Shown: one piece after another, positions 1 to 12,600 of the stretch
Layout of the letters: each line of letters starts with the position of its first letter
Position numbering within the stretch: position 1 is the stretch's first letter
From: Antedon mediterranea
Taxonomy: Eukaryota > Echinodermata > Crinoidea > Comatulida > Antedonidae
Length of the DNA stretch: 64,000 nucleotides
Direction: 5' to 3'
Assembly (NCBI RefSeq): GCF_964355755.1
Contig: NC_092674.1
Coordinates: 30,864,001 to 30,928,000, forward strand
Program-made: the position numbers and the translations under genes
Notes under the pieces: generated by a model
What the model was told of the DNA's origin: nothing
The model's input: only the letters and a program-made list of their open reading frames with translations
Databases searched by the model: none

Positions 1-409
1 CTGTTTCACTATTTGGAATAAAACACTAATAACCAAATACGTAAAATCTATAACTTTTTATTTCCAAGACCAGAAAAAATTGGATTACAGAGCAAAGAGA
101 AATATATTTAAGTACACACTTAAAAAAGTTTTATTAACTACTTTAATAAATTGTAGCCAACCGTATCTGCAACATCAATAAAAAATAAATTAATTCTATT
201 TATTTGTGTATAAATATAAATGTATAGAACATGTGGTGCTTTAAACTAATCATCATAATTAATCATTAATTATAAGAATAAACTAGTCTACATAGAGGAT
301 GCATTATCTTAAATTGTCTAAAGTTTGTTAAAACCATTTCCTTGTAAAATGAACGGCAATATTAAGGTGAAGTGGTGTAAACTATTATAAAATGTTCGCA
401 TAATCTATT

Positions 410-3400
410 TCACTTCAGCTGACTAACATCATCTACATTTCTTTGAGCCAAATGTGCTTCAAGTATTTCCCAGAATTCCTCCCTTTCTAGCAACTGGTAT
501 GCAACTGATAACAGGTTCTTGATAGTTTTGTGAAAGACGTCGCCACCGTACGAGAACAGATCCAAGCCTAACTCGTAGCCTTGCCCGTAATCACACTCAT
601 CATTAGCAAACTGAACAATTGTTGTCAATTCTTGCAGTGCCTCAAATTTCTTCATTCTTACTCCTTCATTTTTGCTGTCGGCAATACTCTTAAATATTTT
701 CTTTAGAGATGCTGCAATAGAACAAAATTATTTATGTTATTCAATATTAAGAGTTTGTCTTTCTATACCCATATCTTTCTTTTCATGCCTGTTTTTTTGT
801 TTTATTCGGTGATCACATTGCAAAACTATACCAGGATGACTCATGACTATAAAGCTGAAACAGCTAAACATTTATAACAGGTTATTTTAACAAGCAATTT
901 GAGTTCCAAAAATTAGGAAAAAAAAAAAAAAAAAAATGAATACTATAGTTAATTAGGCCTATGGAATAACTAAAATTAGGTCAAGTATAATTTATCTGAA
1001 ATATTTTACACGTTAATTCGTTTGATAAGATGATTTTAATAGAAACATGTTGATTATTGAAGTAAGGAAGAGGGCGCTATCATGTATCATGTCATATCAT
1101 TACAATGTCCTGCTTTACCATTGGTCTCAGGAATTGGCCTGTAACCAACATCATTCTCATCCACATTAACAATGATCCCCGCACCATGGAAGGTTTTAGC
1201 TACCACAAGTCTCTCTCTTGCTTTCATAGCTGGTGTCTTTACATCTAGACTGTAGTCATGCTTCTTAGCAAATGCACACATTTCCTTTAACAACTTCTCC
1301 AGTGATTGCTTCTTTTCACTGTCTTTGATCTTTCCAATAGTAACATCCAACTGAAGTCTATCAAAAAAAAAAATAAAGTCATGAGACAACTGGATGAAAC
1401 ACATTCGGAAGTGTTGTACATCAGACTCTCTTATTAAGGGGAAACACTATAGCCAACTCTTATTCAGGGAACACCTCTATTAAGGAATAGAATTTCTGGA
1501 AAACCAGACATATTATGCCAGTCCACGGGTCTCTGGTATTGACTGCACCTGCAAAGGCAACGTGTGTGTTGTTGTTTTCTTACTTACTTGGTGGCAGCAA
1601 ACAAGTTCTCTCCCTGTGGCGTAAACAGGTTGTTGACCTTTGACTTATTTGAAGCTACAAACACTGGAGCTTTTTTAGGTTCATCTCTAAAGAAAGATTA
1701 GAAAATAGATAACTATTACCTATATATACCTTACCTGTATTATATTGCAATTATTAGTTGCGAAAGAAACGTCCAACTACTTTTAGAGATCAAGATGGAG
1801 AGTAACTATTATTCATGATGCATTCTGGGAACTAAGAACTATGACGTCATATACAAACATATTAGAGATAGATATGTGACACTATATACTTTAAAAGAAA
1901 AGTGTCTATAAAAAGATTAGAGTCTATTAATTCACAAACTCTGCAACTAGAATAGAGCCTACAAATTTTGATCTACTAACTAATACCTGTAATATCCAAG
2001 GTGAAACTGTGAGTCGTCATCGCCCTTGACAACAGTTTGAAACTCAGGAGGGTCATAGTAATAGCGATAATGAAGAACATAGTTTGGTCGTTTGTTTTTA
2101 GTTGCTGATAGTTTACCAGAAAGAACGTCGTAAGGCCCAACAAGTTGAAGACCTAAGTCTATTAATGCATCTTTAAACCAAATAATGACAAGGTAATACG
2201 AAATATAATTAGTCTATATAAAATAAGAAATATATATACAAGATCAGTGGCTTTTTCTCATAAACCTCATGTAAAGCTTTCTAGACTATCAGTGATATGC
2301 TCAAATATGGTAGTGATATGCTCAAATATGGTAGTGATATGCTCAAATATGATACTGTGATATGACATCATGTCCATATATGGGCTCATCGCATTTTTTT
2401 GTCACATAAAGTTTGATAGTGTAGACAAGGCTTTAATTTATATCATATCATCATTATTATAATGGAGCAAACAACTAAATATTAATATTTTATTAGTTCG
2501 TTCCTACCAGATGGAGACGATTCATTTTGCATTTTGCAAAAATCCCAAAAGTCGTAAAAGTCTTGAGGCATAAAGACCTTAAACTTCCATTCTATTTCCT
2601 CCTTGATGTCCATAGAGGGCGGTGTTGGTGGACATTCTAAAACATCTTCATCTAAAATGATAAAATATCAATTCAAAAGGAATTACGGTAATTAAATCAA
2701 TTTATATTAACACAGTAGTATTGAATAATATGTCTGGATTTGAAAAAGGTCACATTTGTTTTTCTTGTTAACCCAAATAAAAACATGTAAGCTTAAATTT
2801 GTCAATATTTTTTTTCTTAATTTGAAGATTGTGGCAAAAAGAATTAGTGCTGCTATAAATGACAATGGCCCTGATTAGTGATTATGCGTACTTTCATTGC
2901 TTTTTCCCTCATTGCCTTTTCCTTCCTCCTTGCTTTCTTCGGCATTGTTTTCTTCCTCAACCTTGTTTTCACTTGGTGGTGTTTCACTCTCCTTATCATC
3001 ATTATCTATCTTCCTTTTCTTTTTTGGTGACGAATCAATCTTGAAATTTAATTTATTAAATGAACAATTATAAAGATATAACGTTAGTATTTAAAAATAG
3101 GCTCGGCCTTTATCTGACATTTGTTTTAATAAAACCACATCATGGATTGATATATTTAAAGACTGCAATTAAATAGGCGCCCTCTAGTCAGTCTACGTCC
3201 AATATATCAGAAATGCAAATGACTGTGGCCCTCTCTCTCCCCTCATTCCCAAAACAACATACATAGACATACAGACAATGCAAGCCTAGGCATGTGTTGT
3301 ATGATACTGACACAGAATTAAGTCACTTACATTAATGTCAGGCTTTCTTTTAGGATGAGAAAACTGTTTGAAATGATCTGGGTTTTTCCTGTAACAATTT

Positions 3401-3534
3401 GACCCATATTTACAGAAAGGAAGGTTGGTTTCCTCTCCATTTTTATTGGATAACAAAGTTTCTTCCTTTATCTTCTCCATGTTTCGCGCCGTTTCAAAGT
3501 TGAGTGTTTTTGTTTTTGGATGAGACGAATTCAT
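410..3534 (-). CDS. HPF1: Histone PARylation factor 1 (HPF1) with N-terminal PBZ zinc finger
   Basis: Seven coding exons with consistent phases and GT-AG junctions: 3331-3534, 2892-3039, 2508-2651, 1987-2170, 1588-1686, 1119-1357 and 410-711; 439 residues. HPF1 binds PARP1/PARP2 in the nucleus, completes their active site and directs ADP-ribosylation to serine. Clear family matches are [36 protein letters not shown] and FANDECDYG. Glu378 in FANDE matches human catalytic E284. Arg333 in NDVGYR matches human R239 at the PARP interface, and the 45-residue spacing between the two equals the human one. Exon 1 encodes a PBZ-type finger (Cys41, Cys47, His54, His60) absent from human HPF1. Residues of exon 2 form an acidic, lysine-rich linker starting with an NLS-like KKKRK. 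The start is the ATG at 3532-3534 and the stop TGA is at 410-412. A MITE lies in intron 3. It is transcribed away from the ClC gene to its right. Confidence 0.95.
2272..2434. mobile_element. MITE family 1, copy 1 (HPF1 intron 3)
   Basis: Imperfect inverted ends (AAAGCTTTCTAGACTATC on the left, GATAGTGTAGACAAGGCTTT on the right). Inside are three tandem GTGATATGCTCAAATATG units, and then the family's CATCATGTCCATATATGGGC block and GTCACATAAAGTTTGATAG. No coding capacity. This is the most diverged full-length copy. Confidence 0.85.
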
Positions 3535-6500
3535 TAATGTTATATGTATTCTCTCTTAATTGTGTAAAAACAAAATAAACAATAAATAATTACCACTAGG
3601 CCTACGTATTATATATTTTAAACAATTAAAAACATCTATATCATCACTTAGTGTCTGAAAACTACATAAAACGAATTATTTAATAAGGTAAAGATATAAT
3701 TTTATACAACAAAATGGTTCATTCCAAAATTGTATTCCAGCTTGACCTTTGACCTCATTTGTAAATAAAAAACAGGAAGAAGTGTCGTGTGATGTTTACT
3801 CATGATTCGATCATGCATGTTGTTTAATTTGAATTTTATGTAAAGATACCTCATGAATAAATGTAAGTCCAATGTTTGTTTTTATCTTGAATACTAAATA
3901 AAAAATAACATTATTTAGTTGGATTTTAAGGCCACCTATATATGTGTATTTTGTATCCGCCTGCTCCAACCCTCTCGAGCTAGCCTTAGTACTATACTAG
4001 ACTATTAACAACACATAACAACCAACAACCCATCCTGCTGTTGTTTTTAATTCCTCCCTGTTCTATTTTTGTTACTTTCCAACCCGCTATAGAATGGCCT
4101 AGATTTTTAAACTGATATATAAGCTATATAAAACTATAGAATAACAGTTACAATGAATTAGACTAATGTACAAATATCATTTAATATTAATAATCATATG
4201 CCTGCTATCCAATCAATATCATCTGAATTGGTATTAATTATTTTTTATTATTTGTTGTGAATAAATTTAAAGAAGTCATCTCATAATAATTATTTTCAAT
4301 TTAAAATATGCTGGTTGTTGAACTGGTCTAACCACAACTCCCCCAATACCATTACTGTACATAATTTATTTCTAATGGAAAATATTTATTTAATGTTAAA
4401 TCAATTATTCTAATTTTTTTTTTACTCTAATGTTTTTTTTTTAAATTCTGCATTTAGCTCAAGAAATTGGCAGTTGTCCTTCATGAGTCTATTTGAAGCT
4501 TTTCGCCCAAAACCGTCCCTTATAAATGAGTAAGGAATAATGTATTGTCATGCGCTTAGTTCTGTTTTATATTGTTTGCTAGTCACTCACATTGCATGAT
4601 CAAGCCTTGTATGAATCAATGTTAACCATCATGTGCTTACTTCTGTAGTATTTTCATGATCAAGCCTTCTATTTTACCAACAGATAAATAATATTGAATA
4701 TAATGTTAATATTATAAAAATCCAAAAGCAAGTTACTGAAAAAATTACAATGCTGTAGATATTTTATTAAATATATATAATAATTATTATTACCGGTATT
4801 ATTTTCCTTTTTTAATAATTTTAAAAATTATAGAGTGTATTAAATATAATAATGTTAAATATAACAATGTTTGTATAATTGTGCTTCTAAGCAGTAGCAC
4901 AAATTTTCATCATTTCACATAATTTCATCACCAAAAAATTGTGTAAATGCAGCACAATAAAAAAAAACCACATTAAAATAAAGGTAAGCTTAAAACAAAG
5001 AGGTGAACACCACTGCGAACATTATATGATCTTTATATAGTAATTTTAATTTTAGGCAATACATTAGAACCACTAATTAAGTGAGCGAACTTTAATAATT
5101 ATTAAATTATTACATTTATTTCAAATTTACAGAGATAACAACTTCCAGGAATGAGTTGGCACTAAAAGATAATATAAATATATTCATAGCATATTCATAA
5201 TTTGTTATCTTAAAGACGTATTTTCCCCCTAAAAAATAATTCTTAAAAACATTTTTGTTGAATATTCTATTTTAATATAATGTAATAGTTATCCACTTTG
5301 ACCAAAAATTGGATCTAAAAAAAATGTATTTACCTGAAAAAAAATTAATTTAAAGCAAAAAATGGTAAAATTGGCTGCCAGCCAATGGATTTTTGGTTAA
5401 ATTTAACCATTTATTTTGTCGTTTTAAGGAAGTGATTAACTTTATTAAAACTACAAAATAAGATATTGAAAGTTTGATTTAATTAGTCTTCATTTTTCAT
5501 GTTTTGGGGGACAATACATCTTTAATATAAATCACTATTTTTGTCATAAAGCTAATAGCATTGGGCCACAATTGCACTGACACAAGAACCATTTCATTCA
5601 AAACAAACTAATTCATTGATTTTATGAGCCATAAAGCTAATCTATGTGTGAGTTTACATAATGTTTTTGTAAATATCCGTATATTGATCTTTTTAGCCAA
5701 AAAACAGCACCACTGCTATTAGTAGATTATATATAATATGTACGATGCTGTCACAAAATCTGGACTGTACCATTAATGAAACAGGGATGTGCTACCTGTA
5801 TTTTGTTTTAATTGAATTACATAGAGTACCAGTACTTATAAATATTGCTATTTCGGATAATGAAAATAATTATATTCGCACCACATTGGTCTAGTAGTGC
5901 TGGTAGGGTTGTTTACCGGTTTTTATTCTGAATTAATTTGACAAGACCATATTGTAATATGGTTTTGTATAAAGATTTATATTGAGTTTGAACACTTACA
6001 TTAAGGTAAGTAAAGATGTATCAGAACGAACGCAGCAATATTCTTCGGATTATATCAATCTTTCTACTGTATGTTTGGTGACGGCATCAGGTTCAACTAT
6101 AAAATGTATCTTTTTAAACTTCTTTTTAATGTATAAATTGTTTTGCATTTTGTTTAATTAATATAATATTTCTTATTGGTTTGTTTGTAAGGGTTTTTAG
6201 TTTAACACACGATTTATTGCATGGATTTAATATTTTCTTTTCATAATGTTATTTTTATGTTTTTATTTTTGATTTCACAATAGTAAAGAATAATTGCCAG
6301 TTATTTTAAGTATGCGCTTACAAATACAATATGTTTTGTAAATTGATTTATTAGAATCATCAGAAAAACCAGTAGAACGACCAGAACGTAGAACAGTAAT
6401 CACATTTATACGCATTTATTTCATTTGTAAATCATTTCATGCTTTATATATATATCACTTGAAATTTACTATTGTAGTTGCCCACACAAATTATTGACCT

Positions 6501-6642
6501 CTTTAACTTGAATTGTAAAGAATAGACAATTTTCTATTGAATAAATGAATGAATATTTTCAAAGGCATTTGAAGCAGGTAAGTGGCATCTTCTGCTTTAA
6601 CACATTCATTTTGTGTTACTCTTTAGGGTAGAACTGGCACCA
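3535..6642. other. Divergent spacer between HPF1 and the ClC gene
   Basis: AT-rich spacer between two divergently transcribed genes. I see no recognisable coding region or transposon here. It should hold the HPF1 promoter and the promoter and 5' untranslated exon(s) of the ClC gene. A splice acceptor ending at 6626 lies just before the ClC start codon, so at least one upstream untranslated exon exists. One candidate ends at 6577 (GAAGCAG followed by GTAAGT), but that would leave an intron of only about 49 bp. Confidence 0.5.
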
Positions 6643-9600
6643 ATGGAGAGCTCAAGATTACTAGAAGATACAGATAATTCTGATATCAATGGATATCAAA
6701 GCACATTTAATGATCCTGAAGATGATGATGAATTATTAGACATCACCGATGAAAGATATCGGTCATCCTCAAAACGAGCAAAAATTGACCTTTCTCAGGG
6801 TGAGAAAATTATCATACTCATTTGAATAACCACCTGGGGCAGGGGGAGAGTACAAACTTAATTGTCAATTGGGTTCTTATTAGAAGTAAGGAAGTCTTTT
6901 CTGTTGGAAGTTTTAACAACTGACTTTTTAAAGATTTATTTGAGTCTAAAGCTCTGTCTACACTACCAATTACTACTAGTTTGACAAAAAAAAGTGTGAT
7001 GTGCCCAAATATGATAGTGATATAACCAAATATGGTAGTGATATGACATTATCATGTCCATATATGATGAGAACCTCGCATTTTTGTGGTCACATAAAGT
7101 TAGATAGTGTAGACAGAGCTTTATAAAACCCTCTTTTTGAATTTTCTGAATACTACAGTATATTTCATTAGTTATGATTTTGAATTTAATCAAAATGTTT
7201 GCTACAAATAATGATGTATCACATAATGGTTACGAGAAATTATCATTATTCGAATTCTGTTAACAAATTGAACAATTCATGATAATGATGACATTACGTC
7301 ATAAGAAAATGATAATATAAAAATGAAATAAAATATGCGCACTAAGTATGTTGAGTATCAAAATGTGTAAGTGATTCTCATGAGACTTGGCAATCGTAAT
7401 AGCAGCTTTAGATGGGTTATACCATTATTTAAACAGGGGATTTACAGCTTAGGTACTTACGTCACTATTTTATAAGTTTGTAAATTGAATCATAAAACAA
7501 TTTGTTAATGGTAGAATATTTATTTTCAAATTAAAAAATGTTTAAATGATAATGTGAGTGTATGCAGTAAGGAGAAATCTTAAATTGTGATTTTTACTTT
7601 TTATTACAATAAATGATTACCATTTCCTCTCATAATAATCTAAGAATATATTATGTATTTTTTTCACTTTATTTTGCAGGTAGCTCATTGGTCGATACAT
7701 TTGAAGCGATGTTACCAAGCAACGACAAATATGAAGATTTTTACACCATAGATTGGCTTCACGATAAAAACCGATCCATGCAAAGACAAAAAAAGATACG
7801 CTATAAGCGCAAACAATCGTGGTGGGCTCGTATCGTTGCATCCATTGATGATGGGTCTGGTTGGCTTGTTGTTCTATTGGTTGGTATTGCAGCAGGTAGG
7901 TCATAGGTCATTTCATGTAAATGTCAGAGGAATATTTACTTTGGTTTGGTAGCTTTTAGGTTTCATGAATCAGTTTCCTAAACGCTTTAAAAAACATCGA
8001 TTGATGTTTGGTCTTTTATTTTAGTTATCTGCTAAGTTAATAGCCTATTGATAACCATAAATAACTATGTATGTATATGTAATAGCTATGTATGTATATG
8101 TAATAGCTATGTATGTATATGTAATAGCTATGTATGTATATGTAATAGCTATGTATGTATATGTAATAGCTATGTATGTATATGTAATAGCTATGTATGT
8201 ATATGTAATAGCTATGTATGTATATGTAATAGCTATGTATGTATATGTAATAGCTATGTATGTATATGTAATAGCTATGTATGTATATGTAATAGCTATG
8301 TATGTATATGTATTGGTTCTTGAATGTCAGAATTGTAAAGTATTGTTTACTTTTTTACAACTTTTTAGGAACATGTGCCGGTATTATTGACATTGGCACA
8401 GGCTGGATGAGTGACTTAAAAGATGGAGTCTGTCGTAAAGCCTTCTGGCTGAATGCAGAACAGTGTTGTTGGGCATCAAATTTAACGTTTGGTGTGACAC
8501 AGTGCCCCCACTGGTACACTTGGGCCGAGCTACTCGGGATTCAACATGAAGGGAGTAAAGACGAGAGCGATCTTGCATACGCTGTCAACTATGTATTTTT
8601 TGTGATGTTAGCGATGGTGATGGCATCGATGGCTGTGTTACTTGTTAGAGTTTTTGCGCCATATGCATGTGGTTCAGGAATCCCAGAGGTACTGTAAGGC
8701 TTAATGTACATTGTAAGACATTGTATTTATTACAATTTGTGCAACCATCCTATGGTGACAAATATAGTTCTATATAGTGGTCAGTGGCCATATTCACCAT
8801 TCAGACTTAGGCTAAGAGAAACATTTACTGTACCCTTAAAATTAAAAAAATCTCCTATATAAGTGAATACAAGGGAAATACTTAAATATTTATTGAGTTA
8901 AGTGAAATACTCAATATTTAAGTGAAATATCTCACTTAATTGTGAATATAGCCACTGTAGTGCGAGACTGGTGCCATGTAAGTTTGAGGCACATATTTCA
9001 AAATAATACTCAAAATATCTATGTCCCTTTCAGCCACCAACTCATATTGTCTTTCACAGATCAAAACAATTTTAAGTGGTTTTATAATACGAGGTTATCT
9101 AGGAAAATGGACTCTGCTAATTAAGTCTATGACTATGATGTTAGCAGTCGCTGCTGGTCTAAGTCTGGGCAAGGAAGGTCCACTTGTTCATGTTGCCTGT
9201 TGCTGTGGAAACATTTTTTCATATTTGTTTCCAAAGTATGGAACAAATGAGGCAAAGAAGAGAGAGGTATACATTTTAAAAACCTTTTTTCCAACTATTA
9301 TAAATTGTAACCTAACTCACTATGCTTGGTGGTGTCTTTTTTTCACCCATGTGTATAAATATATTTGAGCTTAATTTAGAACAAAAAAAGCCGGAGTGGT
9401 TAAATATATATTCTTTGTAACAGGTATTGTCAGCAGCATCCGCTGCAGGTGTGTCTGTAGCGTTTGGTGCTCCTATTGGTGGTATATTGTTCAGTCTAGA
9501 GGAGGTAGGTACCTGTGGCCATATTCAACAATCACACTTAGGCTAAGTGTACTCGAAAAAGAAATACTTCACTTAAGTGTGGTTGGTAATTCCTTCTTTC

Positions 9601-12600
9601 AATTAAAATGTACCTGGAACTTGTGATTGGAAGCATATTAACCACCACTAATTTTAGAAAAATTGTTTCAGAGAGCATCAAACATCCAATTCATGTGTTA
9701 AGCTCTGTCTACACTATCAAACTAGTTTGACCAATAAAGTGTGATGTGCCCAAATATAGTGTAGTGATATGACATCATCATTTCCATATATAACATAACA
9801 TTTTTTTGTCACATAAAGTTTCATGATGTAGACAGAGCTTTACAAACATAAATTGCATTATGTTGTAGAAAAAGTCAAATCTAAGTTTGTACGTTTTAAT
9901 TGTGTTTCTATTTACAGGTTAGCTACTATTTCCCACTGAAGACATTGTGGCGTTCTTTCTTTTGTGCCCTTGTTGCGGCCTTTGTACTCAGAGCCATCAA
10001 TCCGTTTAGTACTGATCATCTTGTTATGTTTTACATTGATTACAACAATCCATGGTTTATTTGGGAACTTTTCCCGTTTATTTTGCTCGGAATATTTGGG
10101 GTAAGTGACATTTTTTATTTATTTATATTGTAGTTAAATATTACCATAGATAATCACAAGACATGAATACTTCTTATAAATGATTTCTTTACATTAATCA
10201 TTAATATTTCATTTTATAGGGTCTTTATGGTGCTTTGTTTAATTATTGTAACTTAAAATGGTGCAGATACCGAAAAACTTCTTCACTCGGTAACTATGCT
10301 ATTACAGAGGTATGTTCATTTATATTTTTACATTGACCTTGAATGAGGTTTATTAGAGCTTGTTTTTGAGTGTAAAAATAAACTCTTTTGTAAACTGTAA
10401 ACTGCACAATATATATATACATATTTCATGTGTATAATAATTTTAATGTGCTTGTTTTTTAGTTGAGTGTAACTCACTTCACTGTAAACTGTTTTGTCTG
10501 ACAACATTTATTACTTTTCTATATTTCATGTGTATAATAGTTTTAATTTCTCTGTTTTAGGTTGTATTGTTAACCTTTATCACAGCTATAATTAGCTATC
10601 TTAACCCGTACACTAAACAGAATACAAGCGAACTCATTGCGCAACTTTTTCAGAATTGTGGTCCAGAAGACGATGTTAATTTATGGTTTGTAAATTCACC
10701 AATGCTTTTATTCTTTCATTAAAGCTTTAATTTTTTTAGTCTTTCATTCATTCATTAAATCTTTCATTTTTTATGTTTTTCATTCATTAAATCTTCATTT
10801 TTTCATTCTCTCTTTTCAATCATTCATTCATTAAATCGAATGTAAATTGACTTTTCAAGTTTAGCAAAAAAAAAGTTATTTTACCTAAGGCTTTTTTTTT
10901 TCTCTCTCTTTTTTGCAGTGACTATCGACGGAACATTACAGATGTTGATAAGAACAGCTGGCCTGGAGCTGTAGCAGGTCCTGGACTCTACACAGCCATG
11001 TGGCAGCTATCCTTAGCACTTGTTTTCAAGGCTGTTATCACAGTGTTTACATTTGGTATTAAGGTACCAGCTGGCTTGTTTATTCCGAGTATGGCTGTAG
11101 GCGCTATCGTTGGAAGGATTGTGGGTATCGGAATTGAGCAGCTTGCAGTGTGAGTTGCAGATTCGTTATTATTTTTATTGATAAAAATAGGAAATTCATA
11201 ATCTAATTAATAATGATATGAGAAGATAAGCATTTTAAAAATAAACACACAGATGTAAGAAATTATCAACAATAATGAATATTATTTATTGATTGACCTT
11301 AATTATTATTAATCCCTTCAATTATAGGGCAACAGCAGTGTTTATACGTGTTTTATATATGTATAATTATTTAATAAAATTAATGGACCAAGATTTCTTT
11401 TTATTTTTCCTTTTCAGACATAACCCAGACTTGATGATATTTAACTCATGCAAACCAACTGAGGCGTGTATAATGCCAGGGCTGTATGCTATGGTAGGGG
11501 CAGCTGCTACATTGGGAGGAGTCACCAGAATGACAGGTACAGTAAATGTTTACTCTGTTTTCTTTTAGTGAGTACTTTTCAATGTGAGGATAATTGTATA
11601 CTTACTTACTTACTTAGTCAAGGACTAACTTATATCACTATTCCTCCTTAACTTCCTATCTGCCATTGTATACCTACTTAGTCAAGGACAAACTTATATC
11701 ACTATTCCTCCTTAACTTCCTATCTGCCATTGTATACTTACTTAGTCAAGGACAAACTTATATGACTATTCCTCCTTAACTTCCTATCTGCCATTGTATA
11801 CTTACTTAGTCAAGGACAAACTTATATTACTATTCCTCCTTAACTTCCTATCTGCCATTGTATACTTACTTAGTCAAGGACAAACTTATATGACTATTCC
11901 TCCTTAACTTCCTATCTGCCATTGTATACTTACTTAGTCAAGGACAAACTTATATCACTATTCCTCCTTAACTTCCTATCTGCCATTGTATACTTACTTA
12001 GTCAAGGACAAACTTATATGACTATTCCTCCTTAACTTCCTATCTGCCATTGTATACTTACTTAGTCAAGGACAAACTTATATCACTATTCCTCCTTAAC
12101 TTCCTATCTGCCATTGTATACTTACTTAGTCCAGGACAAACTTATATGACTATTCCTCCTTAACTTCCTATCTGCCATTGTATACTTACTTAGTTCAGGA
12201 CAAACTTATATCACTATTCCTCCTTAACTTCCTATCTGCCATTGTATACTTACTTAGTTCAGGACAAACTTATATCACTATTCCTCCTTAACTTCCTATC
12301 TGCCATTGTATACTTACTTAGTTCAGGACAAACTTATATCACTATTCCTCCTTAACTTCCTATCTGCCATTGTATACTTACTTAGTTCAGGACAAACTTA
12401 TATCACTATTCCTCCTTAACTTCCTATCTGCCATTGTATACTTACTTAGTCCAGGACAAACTTATATCACTATTCCTCCTTAACTTCCTATCTGCCATTG
12501 TATATTTACTTAGTTCAGGACAAACTTATATCACTATTCCTCCTTAACTTCCTATCTGCCATTGTATACTTACTTAGTTCAGGACAAACTTATATCACTA

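Noticed and set aside
7617-7904. Antisense open frame over ClC exon 2
   Set aside because: Shadow of the coding exon on the other strand.
8048-8390. Long open frames encoding repeated YVCICNS or MYVYVIA peptides
   Set aside because: They arise only because a 21-bp intronic minisatellite is a multiple of three; they lie inside the ClC intron.
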